DNA from: Flavobacterium marginilacus | GTDB lineage: Bacteria > Bacteroidota > Bacteroidia > Flavobacteriales > Flavobacteriaceae | NCBI RefSeq assembly: GCF_026870155.1 | Contig: NZ_CP113975.1 | Location: 248,001-312,000, forward strand | Direction: 5' to 3' | Length of the DNA stretch: 64,000 nucleotides | In this document: positions 18,680-26,366 of the stretch, piece by piece | Position numbering within the stretch: the first letter of the stretch is position 1 | How the letters are laid out: each line of letters begins with the position of its first letter | Notes under the pieces: generated by a model | What the model was told of the DNA's origin: nothing | The model's input: the letters and a program-made list of their open reading frames with translations, nothing else | Databases searched by the model: none | Translations under genes and position numbers: made by a program

Positions 18680-19968
18680 TTGCAATTGCCGATGTGAAAA
18701 TTTGGAGCCATAAGGTTGGAGTTATACTTTGGGAGCAGCAGAGAAATTATGGTGTTTTTGAATACGACAAGCAGTTTTTTAAAACAGGATTGGATCTTTC
18801 TCCGATAATGATGCCTGTTGCCGATGCGCAAAGAGGCAGAAAAGTTTTTTCTTTTCCTCAATTAAATCCAGACACTTTTAAAGGTTTGCCTGGTTTACTT
18901 TCAGACAGTCTGCCCGATAAATTTGGTAATCAAATGATAGATGCCTGGCTGGCTCAACAGGGTAAAAGCGGTAGTGATTTCAATCCCGTTGACCGTCTTT
19001 GCTATATTGGCAAACGGGGAATGGGAGCTCTGGAATTTGAACCTGCGAGTAACAGTGTTGTCGAAAAATCGAATCCCATCGAAATTCAGGAACTGGTAAA
19101 ATTTGCCAAGGAAGTTCTTGATACCCGAAGTGGTTTTCATTCTGATTTGAACTCGGAAAAAGGATTTTCGGATATACTGCAGGTGGGAAGTTCAGCGGGA
19201 GGTGCAAGAGCCAAAGCGGTTATTGCCTATAACGAAACCACTGGCGATGTGCGTTCAGGACAAGTGGATGGATTGGAAGGTTTTGATTATTGGCTGATTA
19301 AATTTGATGGGGTTACCAATCATCAGCTGGGTGACCCGAAAGGTTATGGAAATATTGAGTATGCTTATTATTTGATGGCTGTCGATGCCGGAATAACAAT
19401 GTCTGAGAGTAAATTGATGACCGAGAATAACCGCTCACATTTTATGACCAAACGTTTTGACAGGCAGAATAATCAAAAAATCCATATGCAGACTTTATGC
19501 GGAATGGCTCACTTTGATTACAATCAGCCGAGGGCTTATTCTTATGAGCAGGCGTTTCAGGTGATGCGCCAAATGAGACTGCCCCATTCGGATATGGAAG
19601 AATTGTACAGGCGAATGGTTTTTAATGTGATGTCAAGAAATCAGGATGATCACACCAAGAATATTTCGTTTTTAATGTTCCCGAATGGTGAATGGCAACT
19701 CTCTCCGGCTTATGATGTGACTTATGCTTACAATCCGGATAATTTTTGGCTGAAAGCCCATCAAATGAGTGTTAACGGAAAAAGGGAGAATATTTTATTG
19801 GAGGATCTTTTGGCTGTGGCCAAAAATATAAACCTTAAAAAACCGAAACCAATTATCGAGCAGTGCAATGATGTGCTTTCCAATTGGAAGGATTATGCCG
19901 TTAAAGCAGGTATTGAAAACAATCAAATAGAGCAAATTGACAATCAGATTGTTTTGTTTAAATTGTAA
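18676..19968 (+). CDS. hipA: HipA-type Ser/Thr kinase toxin
   Basis: The 430-residue protein has the HipA N-terminal subdomain (D-V-K-I-W-S-H-K-V-G, and L-P-G-L-L-S-D-S-L-P-D-K-F-G) and the kinase domain. The glycine-rich loop S-S-A-G-G-A-R-A-K holds Lys180. The catalytic loop N-Q-D-D-H-T-K-N carries Asp324 and Asn329, and Asp347 sits in S-P-A-Y-D-V. The spacing of these residues equals that of E. coli HipA (D309, N314, D332), so the kinase looks active. E. coli HipA phosphorylates glutamyl-tRNA synthetase; the target here is unproven. It is translationally coupled to hipB. Confidence 0.93.
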   Translation: MIAIADVKIWSHKVGVILWEQQRNYGVFEYDKQFFKTGLDLSPIMMPVADAQRGRKVFSFPQLNPDTFKGLPGLLSDSLPDKFGNQMIDAWLAQQGKSGSDFNPVDRLCYIGKRGMGALEFEPASNSVVEKSNPIEIQELVKFAKEVLDTRSGFHSDLNSEKGFSDILQVGSSAGGARAKAVIAYNETTGDVRSGQVDGLEGFDYWLIKFDGVTNHQLGDPKGYGNIEYAYYLMAVDAGITMSESKLMTENNRSHFMTKRFDRQNNQKIHMQTLCGMAHFDYNQPRAYSYEQAFQVMRQMRLPHSDMEELYRRMVFNVMSRNQDDHTKNISFLMFPNGEWQLSPAYDVTYAYNPDNFWLKAHQMSVNGKRENILLEDLLAVAKNINLKKPKPIIEQCNDVLSNWKDYAVKAGIENNQIEQIDNQIVLFKL

Positions 19969-20025
19969 CTTTTTTGATTCAATATATATTAAAAATACAC
20001 ATAATGAATCAAAAAAGCTACAATT
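19961..20025. repeat. Long inverted repeat at the hipA end, possible two-way terminator
   Basis: The arms 19961-19981 and 20005-20025 pair at 20 of 21 positions around a 23-base AT-rich loop. The left arm contains the hipA stop codon. The right arm is also a near copy of the hipB start region. The hairpin lies between the convergent hipA and HopJ-family genes, so it may act as a bidirectional terminator. Confidence 0.6.
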
Positions 20026-20039
20026 TTAAAATTATTTAA
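19988..20039 (+). pseudogene. Truncated copy of the hipB leader and N-terminus
   Basis: From an ATG at 20004 the frame reads M-N-Q-K-S-Y-N-F-K-I-I and stops at 20039, compared with M-E-Q-K-S-Y-Y-K-N for hipB. The similarity includes upstream leader bases. It looks like a relic of a second hipB rather than chance. Confidence 0.45.
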
Positions 20040-20376
20040 GTTCTAATGCTTTACCTTCAAATTTAATTCCATCCCAGCCAGTTTTCATAAAGTTGCGGAT
20101 ATTTTGGTGGTTGGTACCGTTTGGATCTCCCAAAGTTTCTTCAAAATAATAGGCTCCAAAACAAGCTAATGTTTCCTCAACAGATAATTTTTGCAATAGC
20201 GCAAAAGAAAATAATTTACAAGATCCTGAATTGGTCCCTGCTTCATTGTGAGTGTCTCCGTTTTGAAATGCAGTTGGCGTAAAATTGTAATTTTCTTCTA
20301 TTACTGCAATTGTTTCTGCAAATGTGTTGGCTGTTGGGTTTTGTCTTAGATTTTCTAAAAAGGTACTGATAGTCAT
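20032..20376 (-). CDS. HopJ-family (type III effector HopJ-like) protein
   Basis: The 114-residue protein matches what I know of the HopJ family: F-L-E-N-L near the start, I-E-E-N-Y-N-F-T-P-T-A-F, N-E-A-G-T-N-S-G-S-C-K-L-F-S-F-A and Y-Y-F-E-E-T-L-G-D-P-N-G-T-N-H-Q-N-I-R-N-F. The family was named from a Pseudomonas effector but is widespread in free-living bacteria that lack type III secretion, so an effector role is not implied. rsmI lies 10 bases upstream on the same strand, suggesting a shared transcript. Confidence 0.85.
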   Translation of the reverse strand: MTISTFLENLRQNPTANTFAETIAVIEENYNFTPTAFQNGDTHNEAGTNSGSCKLFSFALLQKLSVEETLACFGAYYFEETLGDPNGTNHQNIRNFMKTGWDGIKFEGKALELK

Positions 20377-20386
20377 ATTTATGTAT

Positions 20387-21103
20387 TTATTCTTCTTCTT
20401 TCTGAAATTTATTTTTTTTGGCTTCTTTTACAATTGGTTTTCCTGCAACAATTATAACAATCTCACCACGAGGAGCTGTTTTTTCAAAGTGTGTCAGCAC
20501 TTCGCGAGCTGTTCCGCGACGATTTTCTTCGTGCAGTTTGGACAATTCACGACAAACGCAGATTTGCCGGTCTTCGCCAAAATAAGTAACGAATTCAGCC
20601 AAGGTTTTCACCAATTTATGTGGCGAAACATACAGAATCATCGTTCTGGTTTCTTCGGCAAGTTCTAGATATCGGGTCTGTCTTCCTTTTTTTTCCGGAA
20701 GGAAACCTTCAAAAACGAATTTGTCATTTGGCAGTCCGCTGTTGACTAATGCTGGTACAAAAGCCGTTGCGCCAGGCAAACATTCCACTGCAATTCCGTT
20801 TTCGATACAGGCACGAGTCAATAAAAAACCAGGATCGGAAATAGCCGGTGTCCCCGCATCCGAAATCAAAGCGATGTTTTCACCGGCTTTCAATCTGGAA
20901 ATTACATTCTCTGTTGTTTTGTGTTCGTTATGCATGTGATGGCTGTGCATGTGCGTGCCAATTTCAAAATGTTTGAGCAGTTTTCCGCTCGTTCGGGTAT
21001 CTTCGGCAAGGATTAGATCTACTTCTTTAAGAATCCTAATAGCCCGAAAAGTCATGTCTTCGAGGTTGCCGATAGGAGTGGGTACGATATATAATTTTGA
21101 CAT
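20387..21103 (-). CDS. rsmI: 16S rRNA (cytidine1402-2'-O)-methyltransferase
   Basis: The 238-residue SAM-dependent tetrapyrrole-methylase-fold enzyme modifies the ribose of C1402 in the 16S decoding centre. Visible motifs are V-P-T-P-I-G-N-L-E-D at the start, A-E-D-T-R-T-S, I-S-D-A-G-T-P-A-I-S-D-P-G and L-P-G-A-T-A-F-V-P-A-L. The C-terminus is short and highly charged (K-E-A-K-K-N-K-F-Q-K-E-E-E). The gene is upstream of the HopJ-family gene with a 10-base gap. Confidence 0.96.
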   Translation of the reverse strand: MSKLYIVPTPIGNLEDMTFRAIRILKEVDLILAEDTRTSGKLLKHFEIGTHMHSHHMHNEHKTTENVISRLKAGENIALISDAGTPAISDPGFLLTRACIENGIAVECLPGATAFVPALVNSGLPNDKFVFEGFLPEKKGRQTRYLELAEETRTMILYVSPHKLVKTLAEFVTYFGEDRQICVCRELSKLHEENRRGTAREVLTHFEKTAPRGEIVIIVAGKPIVKEAKKNKFQKEEE

Positions 21104-21153
21104 TTTTCTTGTTTAAAGAAGGGATTTAATAAAATATTTTGAACCAAATGCCT

Positions 21154-22086
21154 TTAAAACGACAAGAATTTTTTCTCTATGATTTCCATAAAACGCTGTT
21201 CATATTCTTCTTTTCCTTCCCAATTATCGTAATCTGGTTTTACCATTTCATCGATAAAACTTTTAGTTTCCAGAAAAGTGTCAAATGTTATCAGCTGGTT
21301 GAGAACACGGTTATAATCTTCATTGCTTCCGCCAAATAAATGTTTTACAAATGCAATTCGGTCGTTTAGGCCAATGGTAATTTCTTTTGCCAGCTTCTCA
21401 TTCAAAGTAGCTGATTTAGGCTCAGCTTTTTCGAAATTAGTTTGCGGAGCGGATAAAATTGGTTCTTTTTCAAGCTGAAAAGAAGGAGCAGTTTTGATAG
21501 CTTCCGGCTCTTGTTTTTTATCTGAAACTTTTACAAAATCAGGATCGGTATAGTGGCCTCCAAGAAGATCATCAAACGAAATCTGAACGGCTTCTTTTTT
21601 CTTTGGAGTTTCGGGTATTATGGTTTCTATAGCGTCAACAATTGGTTCAAATGCCATTTTTTCAGAAACGACTGGCTCTTCAATTGGTGCTGGTTTTTCG
21701 ATAATTTCAGAAACAATAATTTCAGGTTCTTCTGCAACTGCAATTGGTTCAGGAGATACAACTTCTGCAGTCTCAATTTCAACAGTTTTGTCCTTTATTT
21801 TCTCAGTTATAGGTGTTTCTTCTATAATTGGTTCACTGACCGGAATTGGTTTTTGAAACTCTGGTATAGCCATGTTTTCAAAAAACTCTTTCATTTTCTC
21901 TACAACTTCAGCTTGACCAATGGTAGGTTTTGGATCTCCAAAATGCTCTTCAACAAATCGTAAAACAGCTAATTTTTCATATAATTTTTGTGTTTCCAAA
22001 TAAAGCTGATTGATGTCTGATTTATTTTTAAGTTGTAAAATTCTATGAGCAATGCTGATTAAATCGGCTTCTAGTTTTTTTTGCAT
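21154..22086 (-). CDS. Conserved hypothetical protein with a Pro/Glu-rich linker
   Basis: The 310-residue cytoplasmic-looking protein has an N-terminal helical region (about 1-75, Q-K-K-L-E-A-D-L-I-S-I-A-H-R-I). A linker of roughly 100 residues rich in P, E, V and I follows (E-E-P, I-E-K-P-A-P-I-E-E-P). The C-terminal helical domain of about 85 residues contains G-L-N-D-R-I-A-F-V-K-H-L-F-G-G and later N-W-E-G-K-E-E-Y. I recall similar proteins next to tdk and rsmI in Flavobacteria, but no function. It is transcribed divergently from tdk. Confidence 0.75.
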   Translation of the reverse strand: MQKKLEADLISIAHRILQLKNKSDINQLYLETQKLYEKLAVLRFVEEHFGDPKPTIGQAEVVEKMKEFFENMAIPEFQKPIPVSEPIIEETPITEKIKDKTVEIETAEVVSPEPIAVAEEPEIIVSEIIEKPAPIEEPVVSEKMAFEPIVDAIETIIPETPKKKEAVQISFDDLLGGHYTDPDFVKVSDKKQEPEAIKTAPSFQLEKEPILSAPQTNFEKAEPKSATLNEKLAKEITIGLNDRIAFVKHLFGGSNEDYNRVLNQLITFDTFLETKSFIDEMVKPDYDNWEGKEEYEQRFMEIIEKKFLSF

Positions 22087-22222
22087 AACTTTTGAAATTA
22101 TATGAATATGTGGCTTTATATAAATTGTTCTTTACTGGTAATCGATGAAGCGGGTTAAATTTCTTTTTCAATTTTATTATTGAAATAAGACTTCTCAGAT
22201 TTTCGAATTGATAAAAATTATC

Positions 22223-22230
22223 TACTTTTG
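22223..22230 (+). promoter_or_regulatory. Putative -7 promoter element of tdk
   Basis: TACTTTTG matches TAnnTTTG. It includes the TTG at 22228, which could otherwise be taken as a start codon. The ATG at 22321 then has a leader of about 85 bases. Confidence 0.5.
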
Positions 22231-22320
22231 AAACGAGGTAAAACAGAAATTTACCCAATTGATTTATTACCGATACAAAGTAATAAAAACTATTCATTTT
22301 TTAAGGCAGAAAAAAACAAA

Positions 22321-22914
22321 ATGTTTCTCGAAAACACAGTAAATCATAAAGAGCAGTTTGGATGGATTGAAGTCATTTGTGGCTCAATGTTTTCGGGAAA
22401 GACCGAAGAACTTATTCGTAGATTAAAACGGGCTCAGTTTGCCAAACAGAAAGTAGAAATTTTCAAACCCGCCATTGATACCCGTTATCATGACGAAATG
22501 GTAGTCTCTCATGACAGCAATGAAATCCGTTCAACGCCAGTTCCTGCAGCGGCCAATATTGCTATTTTGGCACAAGGCTGTGATGTAATCGGGATTGATG
22601 AAGCCCAGTTTTTTGATGACGAAATCGTGACGGTCTGCAATGACCTTGCCAATCAGGGAATTCGTGTAATTGTAGCCGGTTTGGACATGGATTTTAAAGG
22701 AAATCCTTTTGGTCCTATGCCAGCACTTATGGCTACGGCTGAGTATGTAACCAAAGTACATGCTGTATGTACCCGAACCGGAAATTTAGCCCATTACAGT
22801 TTTCGAAAAACCGATAATGATAAACTCGTAATGCTTGGCGAAACCGAGGAGTATGAGCCTTTGAGCCGTGCCGCTTATTATCATGCCATGCGGAAAGACG
22901 AGGAAAAGAACTAA
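22321..22914 (+). CDS. tdk: Thymidine kinase (TK1 type)
   Basis: The 197-residue enzyme phosphorylates thymidine in pyrimidine salvage. The P-loop is G-S-M-F-S-G-K-T, the Mg-binding segment is I-D-E-A-Q-F-F, and the lasso region carries Y-E-P-L-S-R-A-A-Y. The ATG at 22321 is chosen because the alternative TTG at 22228 lies inside a promoter element and would add 31 unrelated residues. Only one of the usual four zinc-ligand cysteines remains (C-T-R-T-G instead of C-x-x-C, S-R-A-A-Y instead of C-R-x-C-Y). This is probably a lineage trait rather than inactivation. Confidence 0.92.
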   Translation: MFLENTVNHKEQFGWIEVICGSMFSGKTEELIRRLKRAQFAKQKVEIFKPAIDTRYHDEMVVSHDSNEIRSTPVPAAANIAILAQGCDVIGIDEAQFFDDEIVTVCNDLANQGIRVIVAGLDMDFKGNPFGPMPALMATAEYVTKVHAVCTRTGNLAHYSFRKTDNDKLVMLGETEEYEPLSRAAYYHAMRKDEEKN

Positions 22915-22922
22915 AACAATAA

Positions 22923-22960
22923 CCCCTTTCGAATCTTTAAATTTTGAAAGGGGCTTTTGT
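22923..22960 (+). terminator. Terminator between tdk and the Uma2-family gene
   Basis: An 8-bp stem, CCCCTTTC pairing with GAAAGGGG, is followed by CTTTTGTTGTTTTT. It lies between convergent genes and may serve both. Confidence 0.75.
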
Positions 22961-22966
22961 TGTTTT

Positions 22967-23554
22967 TTAGTTAAAAATAGATTCCAATTTAAAATCCAAT
23001 TCAGGAAATAATTTACTTTGAATGTTGTCTTCCTCAATCAGAGGATGCATTCCTATAAACTGATTTTCTTTTAAGACATAGATGAAAACCGTTTTGTCTG
23101 CGGGGTTTACGATCCAATATTCTAATACTCCCGCTTCTTCATATAAATCAAATTTATACTTCATTTCTTTGTTTGAATTTCCCGGCGATAGAATCTCAAT
23201 GATTAAATCAGGAGCACCAATAGCGCCTCGTTCATCAATTTTGGAATCATCACAAATCATACACAAATCAGGTTGTACTACATTATATATTTCTTTGTCT
23301 AAGGTCGATTTTTTCTTGTCAAGCAATCGAACATCAAACGGTGCAATAAATAATTCACAAGAATTTTTTTTGAAAGCATTAATCATAATGCCTGTCAGTT
23401 TTCTAGATATTCTTTGATGAGTAGTGCTTGGTGCGGGATTCATCTTATAAATTTTTCCTTTTATCAATTCCAGTTTTTCCTGAAATTGCCATGTTAAATA
23501 ATCGGCATAGGAATATTTTTTGTTTAAATCCAATGAATTAATGTCGGTTATCAT
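22967..23554 (-). CDS. Uma2-family protein (DUF820, PD-(D/E)XK nuclease fold)
   Basis: The 195-residue protein shows the Uma2 pattern: E-L-I-K-G-K-I-Y near the start, P-S-T-T-H-Q-R-I-S, F-I-A-P-F-D-V-R-L, V-Q-P-D-L-C-M-I-C-D, A-P-D-L-I-I-E-I-L-S-P-G and K-F-D-L-Y-E-E-A-G-V-L-E-Y-W-I-V-N. The P-D...E-I-x-S residues would form the PD-(D/E)XK metal site. The family is abundant in cyanobacteria and occurs widely elsewhere; its substrate is unknown. It stands alone between tdk and an S41 protease. Confidence 0.85.
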   Translation of the reverse strand: MITDINSLDLNKKYSYADYLTWQFQEKLELIKGKIYKMNPAPSTTHQRISRKLTGIMINAFKKNSCELFIAPFDVRLLDKKKSTLDKEIYNVVQPDLCMICDDSKIDERGAIGAPDLIIEILSPGNSNKEMKYKFDLYEEAGVLEYWIVNPADKTVFIYVLKENQFIGMHPLIEEDNIQSKLFPELDFKLESIFN

Positions 23555-23709
23555 AACTGCTGCTTTTTGACAAAGTTGCTAAAAAAACAAAGCTCTTTTA
23601 TTGAGATAAAAGGGTTAGGTTATATTTTTAAAACACCAATTTTATCTAAATTGAAAAGCCTTAGCTGAGATTGATGATTTTTAACTTTTAAATTTAATTT
23701 CGTTGCTGT

Positions 23710-25206
23710 TTATTGTTTTTTCAACCTTTTAAAATCTTCGATATATAGACCTTTGGCTGTATTTGTAGGGTTAAATGCAGTAAGATTGTCAATTTTAAAA
23801 GGCAAAGAGAGATCGGTGTTTTTTGCTGTCGTTCGCAAAGTCTGGCCCGTAATTAATTCGATGGCTTTCTTTAAACAAGGATCTTTTACGTTTCCAAATT
23901 CAACCAGATTTAAGAAAATGCTATAAGGATTAATTTCGTAATCGGGTTTAATATTCGCTGGATTCGCATCTTTATCTTTGTTATAATATGAAAAGGTAAT
24001 GGGCTGCAATTGCCATTTGTGTTTGGTGCTTCGATTAGCATAGGAGGTATAATCATAAGCAGGAGAATCGTATAGTGTGTTAGATCCTACAAATTTACCA
24101 ACTGTTTCTTCACCTATTGTTATTACACTAATGTATTTTTTTAGGCATTGTATCGTAAGCTCACTCGCAGAAGCAGTTTGAAAACTTACCAGCACATATA
24201 TTTTTGTCAAAGCAAGACTGTTTATACTTTCTTCTCTCTGAAAAGTTGGCTGATTATCAACTAAGTTAAAAATTTTCACTTTTTCCGAAAGATTTTCATA
24301 GCCATCTTCACTATTGTGTTTATCATTGAAGTCCAAATAAATATAAGGCTTATTGGTAAAACTGCCGTTAATCATCTGCGCCAAAGCAATTGCCGTTTCT
24401 ACTGAGCCTCCTCCATTGTATCTTAAATCCAAAACCAATTCGTTAATTCCATCCGATTGCATTTTAGCGAAAGCCAAATTGAGTTCATCATTATAATCTG
24501 ATTTGAAACCATTAAAAACCAGATAACCAATGTTCTTCGCTCCATATATTTTCTTTTCGTAATAAGCAACTGGGTTTTCGTCAATTTCGGTTTTGGTTAC
24601 AGTCACAGTTCCTGCTTTGTCTGTGGTTACTAAACTGCTGCTTGTAAATTGCACGCTTGCTGCCAGAGTAATTGTGATTTGTGTGTTTTCCAGCTGGTCA
24701 TAATTGCTTGAAGTAAGCTGGCTTCCATTTATTTTTGTAATAACGTCGCCTCTTTTCAATCCTGCCAAAGCTGATGGTGAGCCAGGCACAACGTAGTTGA
24801 TTAAGGCTACCATATTTATACTGGATGCGTCTTTAGGATAAATTCCATAGCTAAAACCACCTTTTTTTTCGACTTCTGCAATTTTTGTAGCATACACTAC
24901 CTCATTACTGTTTTCAATCCAAGAAAATCGATCGACAGTTTCTCTTTGATACAGGAGTGAATAAAAAAGCGCATCAGGAGTTTTTCCGTTAATAAAATTG
25001 TTATATGCTGAGGTAGAAGTGATTTTGCTGTCGGACAAATCGGTAACGTTGGGCTGCCAGTAGTACCAGGAATTCATCGCTTTCCAAACAAAGTTGTTAA
25101 TCTCGTCTGGCTTGGAAGCAGTTGTTTCATTAGAGTCAGAATCCTTGCTGCAAGCAGTAAAGGCCAATCCTAGAATTAATGTTGGAATAATATATTTTAA
25201 TCTCAT
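23710..25206 (-). CDS. S41-family peptidase, lipoprotein
   Basis: The 498-residue protein has a lipobox F-T-A-C at about residue 19. A PDZ-like domain follows (P-G-S-P-S-A-L-A-G-L-K-R-G-D-V-I-T-K-I-N-G), then the tail-specific protease core: L-V-L-D-L-R-Y-N-G-G-G and the nucleophile segment Q-T-A-S-A-S-E-L-T. I-G-E-E-T-V-G-K supplies the downstream family motif. It is expected to degrade periplasmic or surface proteins. A promoter between this gene and the next serves the divergent small lipoprotein. Confidence 0.88.
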   Translation of the reverse strand: MRLKYIIPTLILGLAFTACSKDSDSNETTASKPDEINNFVWKAMNSWYYWQPNVTDLSDSKITSTSAYNNFINGKTPDALFYSLLYQRETVDRFSWIENSNEVVYATKIAEVEKKGGFSYGIYPKDASSINMVALINYVVPGSPSALAGLKRGDVITKINGSQLTSSNYDQLENTQITITLAASVQFTSSSLVTTDKAGTVTVTKTEIDENPVAYYEKKIYGAKNIGYLVFNGFKSDYNDELNLAFAKMQSDGINELVLDLRYNGGGSVETAIALAQMINGSFTNKPYIYLDFNDKHNSEDGYENLSEKVKIFNLVDNQPTFQREESINSLALTKIYVLVSFQTASASELTIQCLKKYISVITIGEETVGKFVGSNTLYDSPAYDYTSYANRSTKHKWQLQPITFSYYNKDKDANPANIKPDYEINPYSIFLNLVEFGNVKDPCLKKAIELITGQTLRTTAKNTDLSLPFKIDNLTAFNPTNTAKGLYIEDFKRLKKQ

Positions 25207-25231
25207 TGTTTTTTCAATGTTTAAATTAAGT

Positions 25232-25239
25232 TAGCTTTG
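25232..25239 (+). promoter_or_regulatory. Putative promoter of the small lipoprotein gene
   Basis: The -7 element TAGCTTTG fits TAnnTTTG, with a TTG at 25206-25208 as a possible -33 element (23-base spacer). It lies 21 bases before the ATG at 25261. Confidence 0.45.
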
Positions 25240-25260
25240 TAGATATAAAACTCTAAAAGT

Positions 25261-25641
25261 ATGAAGAATAGTATTCCAAAAGCCGTGTTTTTATTGTTTT
25301 CTTTCGGAATTCTTTTTCTTTTCTCCTGTTCCAGACAACTTTTAGAGATTCAAAACCAAACGTATAAAAGTTACAACAGGAATAGCGAGAAAGGATATGT
25401 AGTTAGTTTTGAATTAAATAATACTGCTGTTATTCCTAAATCGGTTGTGATTAATGGTATTGTTCAGGATATATCCGAAGTAAACAAAATTGGAGATACT
25501 TATACAGTAAATGTGATTGCACAAACTGCCATAATTCATAATTATCAAGTAAAATTAGATAAAAAAGAAAACGGAATTTATTTTGAGAAAAATTCCAATA
25601 TATTTTTTCAACCTGTAAAATTTAGATTAATCGCCGATTAA
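25261..25641 (+). CDS. Small hypothetical lipoprotein
   Basis: The 126-residue protein has a signal peptide with lipobox L-F-S-C near residue 23, then about 100 residues of predominantly beta character (V-V-S-F-E-L-N-N-T-A, V-V-I-N-G-I-V-Q, T-Y-T-V-N-V-I-A-Q-T). No family is recognised. It is divergent from the S41 lipoprotein. Confidence 0.7.
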   Translation: MKNSIPKAVFLLFSFGILFLFSCSRQLLEIQNQTYKSYNRNSEKGYVVSFELNNTAVIPKSVVINGIVQDISEVNKIGDTYTVNVIAQTAIIHNYQVKLDKKENGIYFEKNSNIFFQPVKFRLIAD

Positions 25642-25759
25642 TTTTCTTTTTTAATGAAAATCAAAAGGAGTAAAAAATCTAAAATTCTGATAATGATTTC
25701 AGAGGTTTTTTTAACTTAATAAAACTCTAAAATAAGGACTATTCCATTGCTATTTTTTT

Positions 25760-25767
25760 TAACTTTG
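25760..25767 (+). promoter_or_regulatory. Putative -7 promoter element of the toxin-antitoxin pair
   Basis: TAACTTTG matches TAnnTTTG, 17 bases before the antitoxin ATG at 25785. Confidence 0.45.
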
Positions 25768-25784
25768 ATGTAAAATTAACGGCA

Positions 25785-26027
25785 ATGGATTTACAAGCAA
25801 GAAAAATAGCATTAGTTCAAGAATTTCTTTCAATTGAAAGTGAGGAAATGATTTCCCGCTTAGAAAAATTGTTAAAAATTAAAAAAAACGGAATAGAAGA
25901 CATCAATTTCCAGCCGATGACAATGGAAGAGTTTGAAAGTAGAATTGACCAGTCAATGGATGATTCAAAAAATGGACGAGTTATTGAAGCAAACGAGTTA
26001 TTGAAAGAGATTGAAAAATGGAGCTAA
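25785..26027 (+). CDS. Putative antitoxin of a RelE/ParE-type system
   Basis: The 80-residue acidic protein is mostly helical (A-R-K-I-A-L-V-Q-E-F-L-S-I-E-S-E-E). Its C-terminal part, M-T-M-E-E-F-E-S-R-I-D-Q-S-M-D-D-S, followed by a helix ending I-E-K-W-S, is typical of small Bacteroidota antitoxins paired with ParE-like toxins. No clear DNA-binding domain is seen. It overlaps the toxin gene by 10 bases, so the two are coupled. Confidence 0.75.
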   Translation: MDLQARKIALVQEFLSIESEEMISRLEKLLKIKKNGIEDINFQPMTMEEFESRIDQSMDDSKNGRVIEANELLKEIEKWS

Positions 26028-26335
26028 AATTAAATTGGACGGAATATTCCAAAAATGAATTGCGAAAAATATTTTTATATTATAAAAGCAAATCCAATTT
26101 AAAAACTGCAAAAAATAAAGTAAAAGAAATTTCAAAAGAAGTACTTATTCTTGAGAAGTACCCATTTATAGGTCAAAAAGAAAAGCTTTTAGTAAATAGA
26201 GAACAAGAATTTCGTTATTTTTTATGTGGAAATCATAAGATAGTTTATTATGTAGATTTAGAAATAAACTTAGTTGAAATTGTCGATATCTTTGATTGCC
26301 GGCAAGAACCTTTAAAAATTAAAAGAACAAAATAA
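26018..26335 (+). CDS. RelE/ParE-family toxin
   Basis: The 105-residue basic protein shows the RelE/ParE fold pattern: L-N-W-T-E-Y-S-K-N-E-L at the N-terminus, a two-helix hairpin, then E-K-Y-P-F-I-G-Q-K-E and the strands Y-F-L-C-G-N-H-K-I-V-Y-Y-V and V-E-I-V-D-I-F-D-C-R-Q. The last motif, D-x-R-(Q)-P, is characteristic of ParE-like toxins. ParE acts on gyrase and RelE on ribosome-bound mRNA; the sequence does not decide which applies. It is encoded with the upstream antitoxin. Confidence 0.82.
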   Translation: MELKLNWTEYSKNELRKIFLYYKSKSNLKTAKNKVKEISKEVLILEKYPFIGQKEKLLVNREQEFRYFLCGNHKIVYYVDLEINLVEIVDIFDCRQEPLKIKRTK

Positions 26336-26366
26336 TGTGTTTTAAAATTTTTAAATCTTCTTCAAA

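Noticed and set aside
20032..20376. Evidence of type III secretion from the HopJ-family gene
   Set aside because: No secretion-apparatus genes are nearby, and this family is widespread in bacteria without type III systems.
20324..20668. Plus-strand frames opposite rsmI and the HopJ-family gene
   Set aside because: They are rich in Phe and Cys, lie wholly antisense to well-supported genes and show no family-like motifs.
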